Origin: Glandiceps talaboti
Lineage: Eukaryota; Hemichordata; Enteropneusta; Spengelidae
Assembly (NCBI RefSeq): GCF_964340395.1
Contig: NC_135550.1
Coordinates: 27,696,176-27,760,175, forward strand
Length of the DNA stretch: 64,000 nt
Direction: 5' to 3'
The translations under genes and the position numbers were made by a program. The notes beneath the pieces were generated by a model. It had not been told where the DNA came from. It made no database searches and saw only the letters and a program-made list of their open reading frames with translations. Every line of letters begins with the position of its first letter. Within the stretch, counting starts at the first letter, position 1. Below are positions 27,501-42,600 of this stretch, piece after piece.

Positions 27501-30500
27501 AGCAAACACCTTTCACGTTTTAAATATTATGTTTTGTTTGTCTTTCTGTCTTTTAACTTTAATATTTTGTATTAAAGATGAGTAAAGCAGAGGTTAGGAA
27601 AGGCCAGAACAATCACAGACATGTATAAAAAGTAACAGTTGTGACTGGGTTCATACTGGAATACCTTAATTTGCATATCAACGTAGTACATGTAATTTGA
27701 TGAAAACACAAGAGTATACTCGTTATCTATTAACAGATGATGTACTCTGACCTCCTTTACATTGATGACACAGTAAATTATCTAATATCAGTGAAAACAC
27801 AATTTACATAAAAAATGTGTAAATCTAACCAGTTTGGAGAAAAACGTAGTCAATACCCAAGTATAGACGATGTTGCATGTATTGTCTAATTTGACGAAAG
27901 AATCCAAAATTATACGGCATTATTTCATAGTATTCACAAGAAAGAAAGTTTTCATGAAAGATTATACTATTGTATAATGAACTTGGAGATGAAATCTTGA
28001 GGCAACCACTGTGCCATCACTATCTGTGATAACAGTATGCGCTTGGCACTTTTCAGTTGTCACCATCACAATCTCTGAATCGCATTCATTTGATGCTTGT
28101 AAAGTTGTCGGTGCATTTATACAGCAGGGAGGTGAATTCCATTACTTTGCACTGGGTACTACCTTCGGTGTGAAATCCAATCTCAATGACATTACATTCT
28201 AGCTGTACAACCCTTTGTTTAAAAGACCACTCTTCAACTAGATGTCAGACTGCATAAACCTCAAAAATCCCATGCTTTACTTGTTATCTTCCCTCCATGT
28301 TATAGCAATACAAACAGAATGGGTGGACCTGGTGTTTGAGTTTGGAAAGCTGGCCTACCACAATGATAAATACATATACAGATTATCATGCTATTTCACA
28401 TCTCAAGCTGGAACCCCCCCCCCCCCTTCAGTATAATGAAAGAAGTACTTCCAAATTGATATGATGCATCCTTCCTATATTGTCTTGTCTTTTAAATGAT
28501 TATGGTTATACAGCATCTGATAATACTAAAATATTTTATGATCCCCTTCATCATGTACACAGTGAAATGAAAACTGATCAAACTGTAGGTTTACGTAAAT
28601 CTCATTCCACATAGAACACAATGGATTAAAAACATTAACCAAAGACAAGTTTAACCATTGCTAAGTATTTAATACATGTATAATCATTATTATGCTATTT
28701 GCAAGCCAAGTTGAACACACTGGAACAAAAAACATGAGATAAATGAGAGCAATTTGTATCGACATCATTGGTTCAGTGGTACCTTTAATATGTCCAATGT
28801 ACACAATTGACATCATTTTTTCATAAATTATGCATGTACAGGTATAATCATATCATTCCTCAATATGTTATTTAGTTATCATCATCATCACATCTTCATC
28901 AGCACCATCATAATTTGTCTCTTTATGAAATTTATGACAACACACACTGTATGATACGTTTCTGAGATTAAACATCAAAATGGTTTTCTGAGTACATTTG
29001 CATACTGTTGTAACTATGGCAATGAGAATTGATATACTGAGATTATTCAGAATGTTGCCATGGCAACCATCTGACAGCACTCTTGTTGGAAATTTATCTC
29101 AGTAATAATTATTCTTTAAATCTAATGAGTGGTGTGACCTTGACCTCTGACCTACATTACCATGGCAACTGGATTTTTCCTTACTTTTGAGATAAATTAG
29201 CTACAGGATGAGTTTGATGTTAACATTAAGTATACCAAGATATATATTTATCATACTACAGTCACCATCTCTATTTCAAGCTTAGAATTTGCTGGAATTG
29301 GTCTAGACTTCCGCAAAACAAAGTTAATTCAAATACACGAAATATGAACAATCTTGAACTTTGATACTTGCAATAGAAAAAGTTTATCATAGTTGCACTT
29401 TACAAAGAACTCTCTCTGTGCATTTGTATAAAATTCACAATTTGTATCTGTGATTTATTTAAATCTACAATAATGTATGCATGTACTATGCTCCTATTGG
29501 TCATTTTGTACACCTGCTCTATGCTATATATCAACCAATCACTGTTCAGAGTTCATACATTTTGACTGAGGCTCATCAAAATCACACCTGATTGGATACA
29601 CCAGATGCTGAGGAATAGCACTTTGGTTGTAATAGTTGTCAAGGGTATCACAGTAAAGTCGTTGTTAAACGATAGTGTCTGCTTGACACTGAACCATAGA
29701 GGATGACAACAAGATTTAATTTGTACATTTTGCTGAGTTTGGGTGACAATCTAATGAGTGTCAATGTTCACTAGGGTTTGTATAACCAGCCACTGATATG
29801 TTTCTACTCTCTTCAAATCACCGTCTGTAAATAACACATCAACAATCATTCTACTATTCTCAAGTCAATACCGTATCCGCAATTGTATTGGAAATGGGTT
29901 TGCTGTGTGTGTCACGTATGGAAACAAGAATATCGACTAATTCAAACATTTATAGACATTATAACCAAACAAAAAAAAAACATTAATTGTAATTTCATGT
30001 TATACTTTCCTGTAGTCAGTTTGTCGATCTGATACATTACTATTATGGATTATTTTACTTTAGTTTAAATTGACTCTGTCTTCATTTCAACTGTTGAACA
30101 CTTATCATGTTTGCACCATGCAAACAAATTAATCCAGTAAGGTAGTGGGAAAGTGATAGCAAAATCAATCATAAAATTTGATTAGAACATAAAACTGATA
30201 ATTCTTATAACAGTACAATTACTGATCACCTAAAAAGAAGTCAAGGGTATAAAATTATAATACTAGTATTCTCACTGGAACTTTAAAATGGGAAGTTGTT
30301 TACAATTTTTTGTTGCCATGTCAACTATTTCCATGGTGACCTATCTCTGCGGGATGCGGTATCTTTAAAAGAGTTTTTGATTACAACTGTTGAAATACAT
30401 TATGTGATATGAAAAATTACTATGCCAACATTTCATACCAAATACTCAATTTTCAAAAACAGAGCATGTTTTTCCTAATATCCATTCTTTGAAGGTTTTC

Positions 30501-33500
30501 TTTTTATAATTACACTGTTTGTTAGTTTTTCCTTCTTTCTATATTTTCTTTCTCTGTAATTGTATACATCCAATCAGATTACAGACTCTTTAATAATTAA
30601 AGTTTCATCTGTTGTCATGGTGACAACACATCATAAATATGTATGAGTTTGTATCAGACCTGCACATTTAAAAGTTAGACATATTATCCATGCACTCAAA
30701 AGTTATACGGTCGTTCTAATGCATCTGTTTTTCTTTGAAGTAAAGAAACAGTTTCAGGCCCCTTGGTTTTCCATTTGCAAACTTGTTCATTAAATGTACA
30801 TTTACAACAACAACAGCTCTTTGAATTAGCTGGTAAAGTCATCAGGCAGCAAATATCCCAGATGAAAAATGTTTCAATTAGTAGTTCATCAAGTGCTGTA
30901 AAGAAAATGTGATATGGTGATTTCGCGTACAACAAAATCTGTTCCCCCTTGGCTCATTGTAGGCCGCTGGGCAGCACAAAACTTGTCTTGAATTACATTC
31001 GGATGTCTAGTATTACATTTTGATGAATTAACACAGTAAATGTTTTTTGTCTGTAGGGACTCACACGGTGGGTAAATGGACTTGGCAGCCTAACCTCCAA
31101 AGCCATCCATCATTGTGATGTATGGGGGTGGGGACGTCACATGACAGGTTGCTGACCCTGTGTCATGTTTTTTGTGTGTGCATGCATGTTTTGAGAGGAT
31201 GCTTGTCTCCATGCAGACAAGATCTGAGTAATCCAACAACATAGACAGTTCATTTTATTTTTTCAGCGAATGAAGTACTCAATTGCAAAGTCAAGATCAA
31301 AGATTTTTTTTGACTGACAGTGTAAAAGTACGGTACTCAAATTTTATAATTTGATTCTTTGTTGGCATAAGTGAGGATCAACATGAAGTGGTGGCTTCCC
31401 TTATTTTGGTTGTTTGGTATTGAACTACAATGGATTTGCAAACACATTTGAGATAACACAAGGGAATAGAAGATCTAAATGTGTCAATGAAAACTGTGAA
31501 TTTGGATAGATCTAATGCAGCTGATATATCATACGTCTGCTTCTGACAGTATTGCGTAAATATCAGTGGTGTATGCAATGACATATTCAGGTCAAGAAAA
31601 ATAAAACATTCATCGCATAGGCATATAGATATATGGGTTTGGTGTTCAGTTTTATGAGACCAATTTAACTGTAAAACTATTCCTGAAATACTTTTTTCAA
31701 TATTTGATGAACACTTCATAATACATTATATACTCATCCATAAAATATACAATTGAATAGATTATACATATAAAAAATTCAAATTCATCAAAAAACTCAC
31801 ACATTTGTTTGCCAAATATCAAAAAAACTTTCAGTTTTAATAAAATATCTCACTTGATTAAAATTTAGGTCCTGGTGCTAACATAACTCCATGGGTTAGG
31901 AAAATGACACACAAATTACTCTAGTGTTAGATTGAATTGAAGGTAGGTCAATCCAAAGATGAAATTGTCATTTGAAAATAAAAATAAAATAAATTCACAT
32001 CTGGTGATAGAGCTATATTTGAAGTTAAAATTACATCCTTTGGTAACTGTCTTCTTATTCTGACTGCAATAAAAACATCTCTTAAAAACATAAACAAAAA
32101 ACTGTCTTGTTATTGGTTTTAATACCTGATGGTTACCCTTTTTAATACACATTTTCTTTCAACAGTGCTACCTACAACTCACACTTTTTTTTCCATCAAA
32201 TAAACAGATATATTCACTAAAAATTGGTCAGTCACTTATAAAAAGACATTGTGTCTGTTAATTAGTAGTCACTATTGTATGTAGGTAGTGTAGTGACAAG
32301 TTTAAATCTTGAGTGAAATCTTGGTTTTGAATCAGTCACCATGTTAAAACTGCACCAGTTGTAACTGTAGTATCATTTTTCAATCAGACAACCACAACAT
32401 ATTCACTGAAAATTGTTAAAATACCAAGAGTTGGACATTGTACATGTTAATCTGTTGTTGATATTATCCATAAGCAGTACAGAAACAGGTTTAATGGTGA
32501 TCATCATTGAGGGCGCTATTTTTGGGTGTGGACCCAAAATCAATTTGATATATGATTTGATTTGTGTATACAGCTACAAAAAACATGTTTATCCATAGGT
32601 TGTCATGGTTACTTGATACGATATACAAGTGAATTATCATACCTAACAAAACATTTCTAAAAAAAACTTTCCACTTTCAGTTAGTACAGCATTAAAACTA
32701 AGTGTGAACCTTTTATTTGACCCAATTTGCACAAATTTTTCAAAGTACAGTTATGGACACTGGATCTTTGGCCCCTTCAATCACAACTTGCAAGGCATGA
32801 TAAGATATTTGTTACGTAAGATATTTCTGTAACATTAATGTAATATTATATAATATCCACAATTTGCAAAGATTCATGGCAATGAAAGTGAAGATGACAA
32901 AACAATAATCATTTGCTAAAATGATGATAACAGGTTGCAACTTTTAGAGTAGAGAGGAATAGATGGATGGGGAATTCAGGGTTTTTACACTGAGAATCAC
33001 TAAAATAGTTACTTTGTTGTTTGCTTAATATCTTCTACGAGTTTGCCTGTCAATTAATATGATTTTCCAGGAGTATTCTGCAGTGCTCCTCATGAACAGA
33101 CAGTTATTTGACATCTCAAAATTGGCAATTTTGATACAATATTTTATGGTTGAAAATTTCAGAAATTTCATTTTCCAATATCAAAGTCTCTGGGAGTGAA
33201 TTAAATTTTTCAAGAACTTTCCAGGGGTAATTTGAAATTCCACAACTTTTTAAGGACTTTTCCATGACCCTGGAAGATACAAGGGAATGATGTCTGACAT
33301 CGTCGCAGCTGACTTATCCCAGCAACCTCTTGTTTCCATATCAACCAGACATAGATAAAATTTCTTACAAATTTGATTATATCAATACGAAATATTATTT
33401 TGACAAATTTGATATCACAAATAAGAAATCTGATAAGATCATCTGCACCTAAACTGAATTGGATGATTCTATAAAGAAACATACAGCAACATGGCATTGA

Positions 33501-36500
33501 TAATATATGGTTAGTCTAACACAGATTCATCAAGGATTTTATTTCCTGTGTCAAACTTTAACTAGAGTGTTTATTGTCACATGTATCAACCTGGTCTCAG
33601 ATTCAGAATCAGATTCACAAAGGGGTGGAGGTGGGGGTGGGAAGAGGGTAGGGTGGGGGGGGACATTTCATGTAGCCTCAAAGGTATCATTTCTTGTTTG
33701 ACTGCTTTTACTGGGCGTTGTTGTTATTTTTTGTATATGATACTATCTGAGGCTGAATCTGAAGCTGAATCTGAGGCTGCATCTAAGACTGAATATGAGA
33801 CCCTTCTCTGATTCTGAGACCAACTTTATATAAGTGTTTATTGTTCCTCAAAGGAACACAAGCTGAGTTCATATGTTTTGGGGTGTAATTTTTTGCTGTA
33901 CATTTAAAAGTCACTTGAAGTATTCTAACCAAAAGTATACATAGCTATCACTTGTAACTAGTGTATACATAGCCATCACTTGTAACTAAAGTATACATAG
34001 CTATCACTTGTCATTGAACTCAACCTAGTATTAAGACAATAACTTATAAAACCTTATAAACAATGATATATGTTGTGATGCAGACATGATATTCTATGAT
34101 GCTTATATGACACACTGTGATGCTGATATGATACACTGTGATGCTGATATGATACACTGTGATGCTGATATGAACTGTGATATTGATATAACATGCATGC
34201 TGTGATGCTGATATGATAGTGTGGTGCAGATATGATGCTGATATGATAAAGTGTGATGGTGACATGATTTCATGTGATTTTGATATGATACAGAGTGATA
34301 CTAATATGATACAACTTTCAAAAACAGTTCAGTTCACTGGGTAAACTGGTTTGATTGCATTTCTTTTGCCTTGATGCCTCCTCAGAGACACAGCGATTGA
34401 AAATTTCCATTCTTGGTCCATCGATGGTCTCATTTATAATATATATTTTGATAGGTTTACATCATCTTAGACACTAGCTTTGCCTTCAATTTACAGATTA
34501 TTAAGTGGTGCAACCACTTTCACAAGACGATATGCATTGTAATATAGCGAGTGGATAACAAACCCTGAGTCATCGGTTACTGTATTTTAATAAAGGCAAG
34601 TGAACTGCTATATTTTTCAATTTTCTTTTGACATTTGGACTTGTGAAATTTGACAAGTTTGTCAGACCCATTAGTAGGGTGTCTTGTATCTGTTTGATGA
34701 CTAGCTTGTCATAACACCTCAACCACGACACCACTCACTTTGCCTTCAACATACCTGACTCTTTAAATTTAGCAACCAAAAAAAGATAGTACAACAACCA
34801 CGGCTCAAAAACCTAATCTAAATTATGGCAAAACACATGGGACAAGTTTGGTCGCCTACAATCTGGATGTTATTCCAGTATCATGGCTGGAGGGCAATGG
34901 GTTAATTGGAAAGTAAACTCGGCTTACAGACCAGGATCAACTCAAATGACTACAGCAAGATTCTCACATTTTCTTTTGATTTATGCGATTATTACATGGT
35001 TTGTATACAAATATCGTTTCTGCCACCTAGTTTCACAACAAGCGAAAAACAGCAACGTTAGAGTTTAAGTATGAAAACAAGTCAATGATCCCATTCCATA
35101 TGAAGTTGATGTGAAACATTTGAAGTCTTCATTTTGTGAAAAAAAAGTAATAAAATAAAAATAAATATGCATAAGTTCCTTTCGCAAGCAGTGTAGATAT
35201 AGTTGGTTAGAATTCTTCATGACCAAGATGACATTGATAATTTTTTTTTACTTCTGAAAATATAAAATTAAAACCAATTTGATACATACATGACAACTTA
35301 GTAAACCACAGGTAAAATATTCTAGAAAATTAACTCAATTCTTAAGTTGACCCAAAATATATTTCATATCATCGGTAGTTGTCATTTATATAGTGGTCAA
35401 ATTTGAATTCAATTTGTACCTGTCAAAAGTGAATTTTACACACACACAACACAGGGAAGGGGATGACAAAGAAAACTAGGTCAATAATCATTGTTGTTTG
35501 AAGACAAAGGAATAGATCATTAGGAATAAATATGGTTTCAATAAACTACCTGGATTGTCTGCTTCATTGTAAACTTAATTGACAATGACTGTAACAGACA
35601 TCTATTAAATTATGGTGATTTGAAATTATTTTAATGGAAGATACAGGATTCTGGGAATATAGGGTTTTATGCATACATTCTTTTTCATCATCTGAAGAAG
35701 AAAATATCTCTTCATCTTTCACTGCATTGACTATATTCTGTCAACCCCCCCCCCCCCCAACAACAACAACAACACCATGGTGTATATATACTACATTGCA
35801 TTGTCACCCATAATCCTTTGGTGTACATTACATCAAGTACATTTGGTCACCCACTCCCTTTGCCCAACTACGTTTTGTATATGGTGTACAATGAATCGCT
35901 TACAGTCATCCTCCACAACCCCATGATGTGCACTGCATCAAGTACATTCTGTCACCCCAACACACATACACACACCACCCATAGAGTACACTGCATAGAG
36001 CACATTCTGTCTGCTGTTCTTGATACATACAGCTGTACCAACTATCATAAATAACTCATTACGAACACAAAGATCAAAGTCAATACCATTACAATATGTT
36101 GGAAGCCTGGCACATGAAGCACAATGGAAAGATAGACAGTTCATTTACTTTCTGTACCAAGGTCATTATTATATTACTGATAATCTGATCAACTGCTACA
36201 TCAATGTTCAAGGGAAATCAAATATGCTAGGATCCGATTTATGATTTGCCAGTTTTAATCTTATTATCACATTATCCATGTTTTAATAAAGGTATGAAAA
36301 ACATGTATACGCTATAAGAATCAGGTGGATTATACAACTCATCGTCAGACTTTGGTTGATAATAGCATACAAGATATGCATACAATATAAAAATATATGG
36401 ATGAGAAGGGAAAGTTTTTTTACAACACATTTTTGCTGTTGACAGAGTTCCTTGTCCATGTTATTCCAATTAAGTATAATATGAGGAGTCCCACAGCATG

Positions 36501-39459
36501 ATGGCTCCAGCATGGCTTAATTGCAACTTACTAGAATCATACAATATGAAGATTCATGCAGTATGGCTTGATTTGCAACTTGTACGTGTTACATATCTTG
36601 AAGAAACATGGTAAACTGAACTTCCTGCACACACAGAAAATTGAGGTATGTATTAAAGTTTGAAGTAAAATAGTAAGCTTTGGAGTTGACATATGAACAT
36701 GCACCAAGTTTATCTTTAAAGTATGAATGAAAATAAAATAGGATTTTACAGATCCAATGAATAAAGTGGTTATTATGATTTGATGGTTATATACATATGC
36801 CCAATATCTAAAATATTAGCAAGGTGAGGTTTAATAATATTCCTGATATAAAATTACTAAAAGATGCAAGAATTTATTTCCATTCAAAAAAAAAACTAAC
36901 AATGACAAATCTGAGATACTGTATAAATTGGACTTTGACATAAAAATTTGCCATCATTTATGTATGGGTCATGTATGAGTCGTAGAAAAAGATGGAGTGC
37001 ATATGTCTAATAACTTGTTCTATCAATTTCAAAGATTTCAATGAAATTGACTCATACATATCAGAGAATGGCTGTCCATGCATGCAGAGACAAACAGACA
37101 ACAAGTCACATGACCCATGGATTAACCAGATATTACCAGAACTATACATTTCAGACTGCTTCAGACAATATATATATCTATAAATTATCAACCACGTAAA
37201 TATCTAAAATTACTTCCCTGTAAACAAATTGTTCCATTTTGTATGTTCCATCATTTCAATTATAAAAAAAAAATGAAATTGGTGAATATTAATTTAATAA
37301 CATATTCATATGTAATATTACAATGAAGTCATAGATAGGATTAGTTATGACAACAAGGCCTTGAAAATGAAGTGTATTGCCACACCCCAATGGTATAAAC
37401 CTACAAATCTATGCCAAGCTTGATTAAGCATGCTTGATTAGTAGTAGCCTCCTTTCTCAAGCTAATCTAACTGATGAAAGTATCTAGACTGCTGCTCAAA
37501 GGCCATGCACTATACACACTACACACATAGTTTATTAACAAACCAGGTCACATGACAACTATTTTTCAATGACGCCTTCTTTGGTTCAGCCTGGTACCGT
37601 CAGGATCAGATCGATTTAAATCTGCAATCATATGTAACCAATAGCATGACCTACAGCGTTTGTTGTTTGTGCTTCGTATGTTTGTTTTTCGGCTAGTTTT
37701 AACCAGTTGGTTATTTTATCCCATATACAGTAGATGTTTTGTTTGCCTCCTAGACAAGAAGTTTCCTGTATGAGCCTATTAATAGGGTTTCCTTCACTTT
37801 CAAGTCACATATATCATTTCTTAAGTCCCATTTATCTTATGCTGTAGATTACAATATGAATACTTGCATTTTGGTTAAAAATAATATTCACATAAAAAAT
37901 AATTATATTATCGGTTTATTTGATCAGTTTATAACTGTTTCTATCAAAGCTAAACAGAAAATATCTGCATTGGCATCAGAATATTTGAATCTAGCCGTGG
38001 TAATTTTTACTTCCGAAAATGGAAAGTGATGAATTTTTAAAGAGACTCAGAGTATGAAATGCAATAATTTGATATCGATGAAGAGTCTTGATGTATACCC
38101 AAGTGTAGAAATAACGTGAATTTGTTAAATACTCTGTGATGATACATTCAACCATGAAATAATTATGACTTTTAAGTGAAAGATAACTATGAGTCTGGAG
38201 AAGACTCCAATATTAGATATAACTATTAATGCATTCTCTATTCTATCACGGATACATGGAGTGGAAAGATAATACATTAAAGTAATAGACAGTAATCCCA
38301 AAATTAAGCCATAACAAGAAAAGCCTTGGGCACTTCCCCCTGGGTTTGTTTCCAGTTTCTATGTATAATGTGAATATTCATCGGCAAATTGCGGCATCCC
38401 GGGGTGATGTTGTGTATTCCATCACCACGTCATCTAAAATACGGCCATGCTTCCCACTTGAGGTTACCAGTAGGAGAGAAGAGAGAGTGAGAGAAACAGA
38501 AAGGTGCTTGGAAGAACAAGAGACTTGTGTGTGGAAACTAAGGTCAATTGAGGTGTTGAGAACACAAGGTCTTTGTTTCGGCTTAGCACGTTACTGTTGT
38601 GAATGGTGTAAATTGCCAGTGACAAAAGCCGTGTGTCTAATGATCCTGAACTGTGTACTAGCATACAAACTCCACCATTAGTGATCTTTGACAAAACAAA
38701 CAAATCTTCTTAACCCATTCTTTGGGCTAGTCTCATCAATCACTGTCCATGTATAAGAAGGTGAAAAATGTCAGCGTCAAATACTAAACATACAAGGTAA
38801 GACTCTACTGTGCTCAGATATATGAGATGCTAAATTTACATACAGGGCTCTCCCATTAAAAGACACCACACACTTCCTATATCCTGAAAATACCCTTCGG
38901 CAATACCATTAAATATGATGAATAATTATCATCCACAGAACATGAAATGGATGCATCTATATGATATCACCTATTAATATATTTTGACACTGTTTACACC
39001 AAATAATAGTAACTGCTATATAATCTGAAACAGCTCTCCTAACAGTATAAGTGTATCAAATTCAAATATCATTTTATGAAATTGCAACAAAAATAAATAC
39101 TTGAGCTGCTCTTAAAAAATTGTCATCATTATTCCTGGTCATGCAGTTGATTGAACGTTTTACAACTTTGCAATCAAACAGGGGATGAATATATACATTT
39201 GAATGAGAGCAACATGAGGAGTTTTTACACGACTGTGATGTTGTATTTTTCAGGGTCAGTGGTTGCAAGTTGACGAAGTGAAACCGAGTGACATGTACTA
39301 TTGCTCACATTGCAGTAACTATCATTGACACCTCTTGCCAGGACATGTTGGTAGCTATCTTCAGATCTCAATCTGACACTCAACAATGAAGTCAGCATTG
39401 AGATCATGAAAACTTTCAACCATCCAACCAACCAACCAACCAACCACACACACACACAT

Positions 39460-39526
<67 letters not shown>

Positions 39527-39583
39527 CACAGACAGACACACACACACATACACACAGACAGACACAGAGACAGACACACACAG

Positions 39584-39652
<69 letters not shown>

Positions 39653-42600
39653 ACGATTGAAGAAACCTGACTGCAAATGTTAGGAAGTTGACATGGCTGT
39701 GTCTCCCTATACTGTTGTGCTTTTAAAGTGGCACAGACTGTAATGTAAACTATGAAACTAAGAGTATAGAGTGTATTAAAAAACACACCACATACACAAA
39801 TTTAACACATCACAATTTGTCTTGGACCAAATCTGGGTTGCCATAGCTTGATATGGGTATAGCTGAGCCAACAGTGTGGCATTGGCAGTTGAATGTGTGC
39901 AAAATGGCTGAATACATGAGATTGTGGTGTGTTTGAATTTATTGGTAATCAGAAAATGATGTCAATGAGCCATTTCATTTCTGGAATATCGTGAGAGTTC
40001 TACCAGTTAGTAGTTCAACAAACTTTTCAAAAAAGGGAATAATTCAATATAAAACAAAAGAAGCCCCCTCCCCAAACCCACCCTCTCATTACAAAGCCCC
40101 ACAACCACCCTCTCATTACAAAGTTGCAGACTATGCCCTTTAACAGAATATACAAACCAAAGTTATGTTTTAAAACATACTTTATCTCCATCCTTTCCCC
40201 CAATTTTTAATATATTACCAGATTTTTTGTGTGATGTTCATTTTGACAATTTTTTTTTTTTACATCTGTCACTGATAGGATTAGTATCTTTTGTAGGTCA
40301 AATATAAGAGTATACATTTCAAACTTCTCTATTTGCACTAATTATTTGTACATAAATTTGATACTGTGTTTGTCAAATATCAGTTATCAGTACTTCTAGC
40401 TATCTTGGACATAGAAATAGTACTCACCTAGAAATGCAAGCCCTCTGTTGTGTAATTTCTCTTGTAGAATAAACTCATACTCTGCACCAACCGAGCTGGG
40501 ATGAAAAATTAAGGAATTATGCAACAACTGAGTCAATTTATCAACTTGTGCTTGTCATACACACTGACGACAAAATAAACAAAGAAAATTAAGTTGAAAA
40601 TAGCATTGTTGAACTACAATAAGAACTAGAAAGTGATATTTTTTGCACCGTGATCGCATGATTGGGTTTAGACTGAAAATACCCAAAATTACCCATAGTA
40701 CATCCAGTGGGATGGTACTGAAAAACTTATGCAGTCACTTGATTTTTTTTATGTTTCACAAATCTAGTCAACTTGACCATTTAAGATAACAGAGGATATA
40801 TCATTGTGTTGTCATTACCACAGAATGTATAATTCAGTACTTTTGTGGCTTTTTCTGGGGACTTTTTGACTAGAATGTGGGACACAGTAAGGGTGCAGGA
40901 TACAGGGACATGTGGATGAAAAAGATATTGGGCTCTGCAGGCATATTATTTCATACTATAAAAACTATGCACACACACAGAGAAAGTAGGAAACTAGGAC
41001 TAGAGAGAGTTTAATGTTTCTAGTAACAATGAATAGCTACTTTAAAACGACTGATATCACACTAGCGTTTATGACTGTTGCCTACCTGTATCTCTACACG
41101 TATCTGGACTCATTACTAGAATTGATTTTTATAGTGAGAGTTAAAAACAGCACTTTGAAGCCTTTCCTTGCCCTTCCCATGCTGTTCTTTCAACATTGAA
41201 GAATGAAATATTGGCCCAACAGGAGAGAGAAAAATTGCTTGATATTGCTTAATGTTCATTTTGTCATCTAGCAATCTGAGAGAAGTGATTGCTGGGGAGA
41301 AAGTACTCCAAAACTCACTTACCACCCTCCTGACCACACATAAATGTTAGCTACATGCCTCATTGTACCATTACACTCAGATAATTGCCAATGATAATGC
41401 AAGGTAAATGATACAAAGGCCAGGGAGTTCATCACTCAGAAATCTTGTTCGATTTGCGTTTATCTCTGACTTCAGTCACGGGATGCATTTTGGGCAGTAA
41501 ATCAAAATTTTCTCTCCAAGTATACACTCTGAGATGATCAACTTTTATGAGAGAGTTATGACCCTGCTGAGTCACTTCCCACATATTATTTCCTAATCAA
41601 AGCAAGCCATCGGTGATTCGGGCATTTTTGTGGCACTGTTCTGCAGCGGATAAATTGATGGATATGGAAAAATCTATTCCCTAGGAAATTGCACATATTA
41701 AGCCATAAATGTAAACTTAATACTGATCTTTGAGCCATTACATGAATAGAAAGCAAAGCACTGCCTTTGAACCTTAAAACGATGCTTCCTTCATAAATAG
41801 CTCATATTGCTTCTGTATAATATGATTGCCTCCGTACTACTTTACAGTGGTAATAAGCAGTAAATCCCACTGTCTTTCTAATATCACTCCCGCTCTGTTT
41901 ATTGTGCAATTTCCCAACAGTTTAGATAAGCAAGTTTCATCAGGGGAGATCGCATCCACTGCTCAATGCAATTTACTGTTCCCAAATAATCAGTACGAGG
42001 TATTTTTCTGGGAATAGAAATTAATAATTTTTAGTGCATTTTTGATGGAATCTTTTGATGTCAATCAGACGATGTAATCCTGGTTGGGCAAATGGAATAT
42101 TGAATCAAGGACAAATGGAAGTATATGCAATCAATGGAAATTGCAGAAACAATCAAAATGCTTTTTTTTTACCCGATTAGTCAGGCAGTAAAATCTATGA
42201 CCAGTTGGCATTTTGAAGGAGCCTCGCTGTCTGTAGGATGAACAGCTAAATATATCATGCAAAAAGCCTCATCATCCCTGCTTTTCTTTGGAGATATTAA
42301 GAACAAAATTTTCAGATATTCACATCTGTGTTTGTCGTATAAATACTGTTCAATCATTTGGCAAAAAGGCTCAAAATGAGGGGAAACTAGACATTTCATT
42401 TCTACTTTTTCTTTTTCTTAATTGTAAAAAGTTATGTTAGGATAAACAGAATTTACATGAAAATAATTTGATATTATATTTCAATTAAATGAATATTGCA
42501 CGACACTGGAAAATCTAAAATTTCCTGCCTACAATCCAAATCATTTGACAATTCTGTATGCAATATTAATCATCATGAGATGTGTCTGAAAACTTGTATC

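Larger units (their letters stand above)
20896..40427 (-). other. CDIN1 intron 8
   Basis: 19.5 kb, the largest intron. Contains microsatellites at 22.87, 24.27 and 39.42 kb, a G-rich minisatellite at 26.6-27.0 kb, and small arrays at 33.93 and 34.1 kb. Motif-dense, repeat-poor patches lie at 22.4-22.6, 29.0-30.65, 30.95-31.17 and 38.35-38.7 kb. No nested coding exon was recognised. Confidence 0.85.

Noticed and set aside
38346-38681. 111-codon plus-strand ORF
   Set aside because: No domain or repeat of known protein pattern; the CpG-richer island explains the longer frame.
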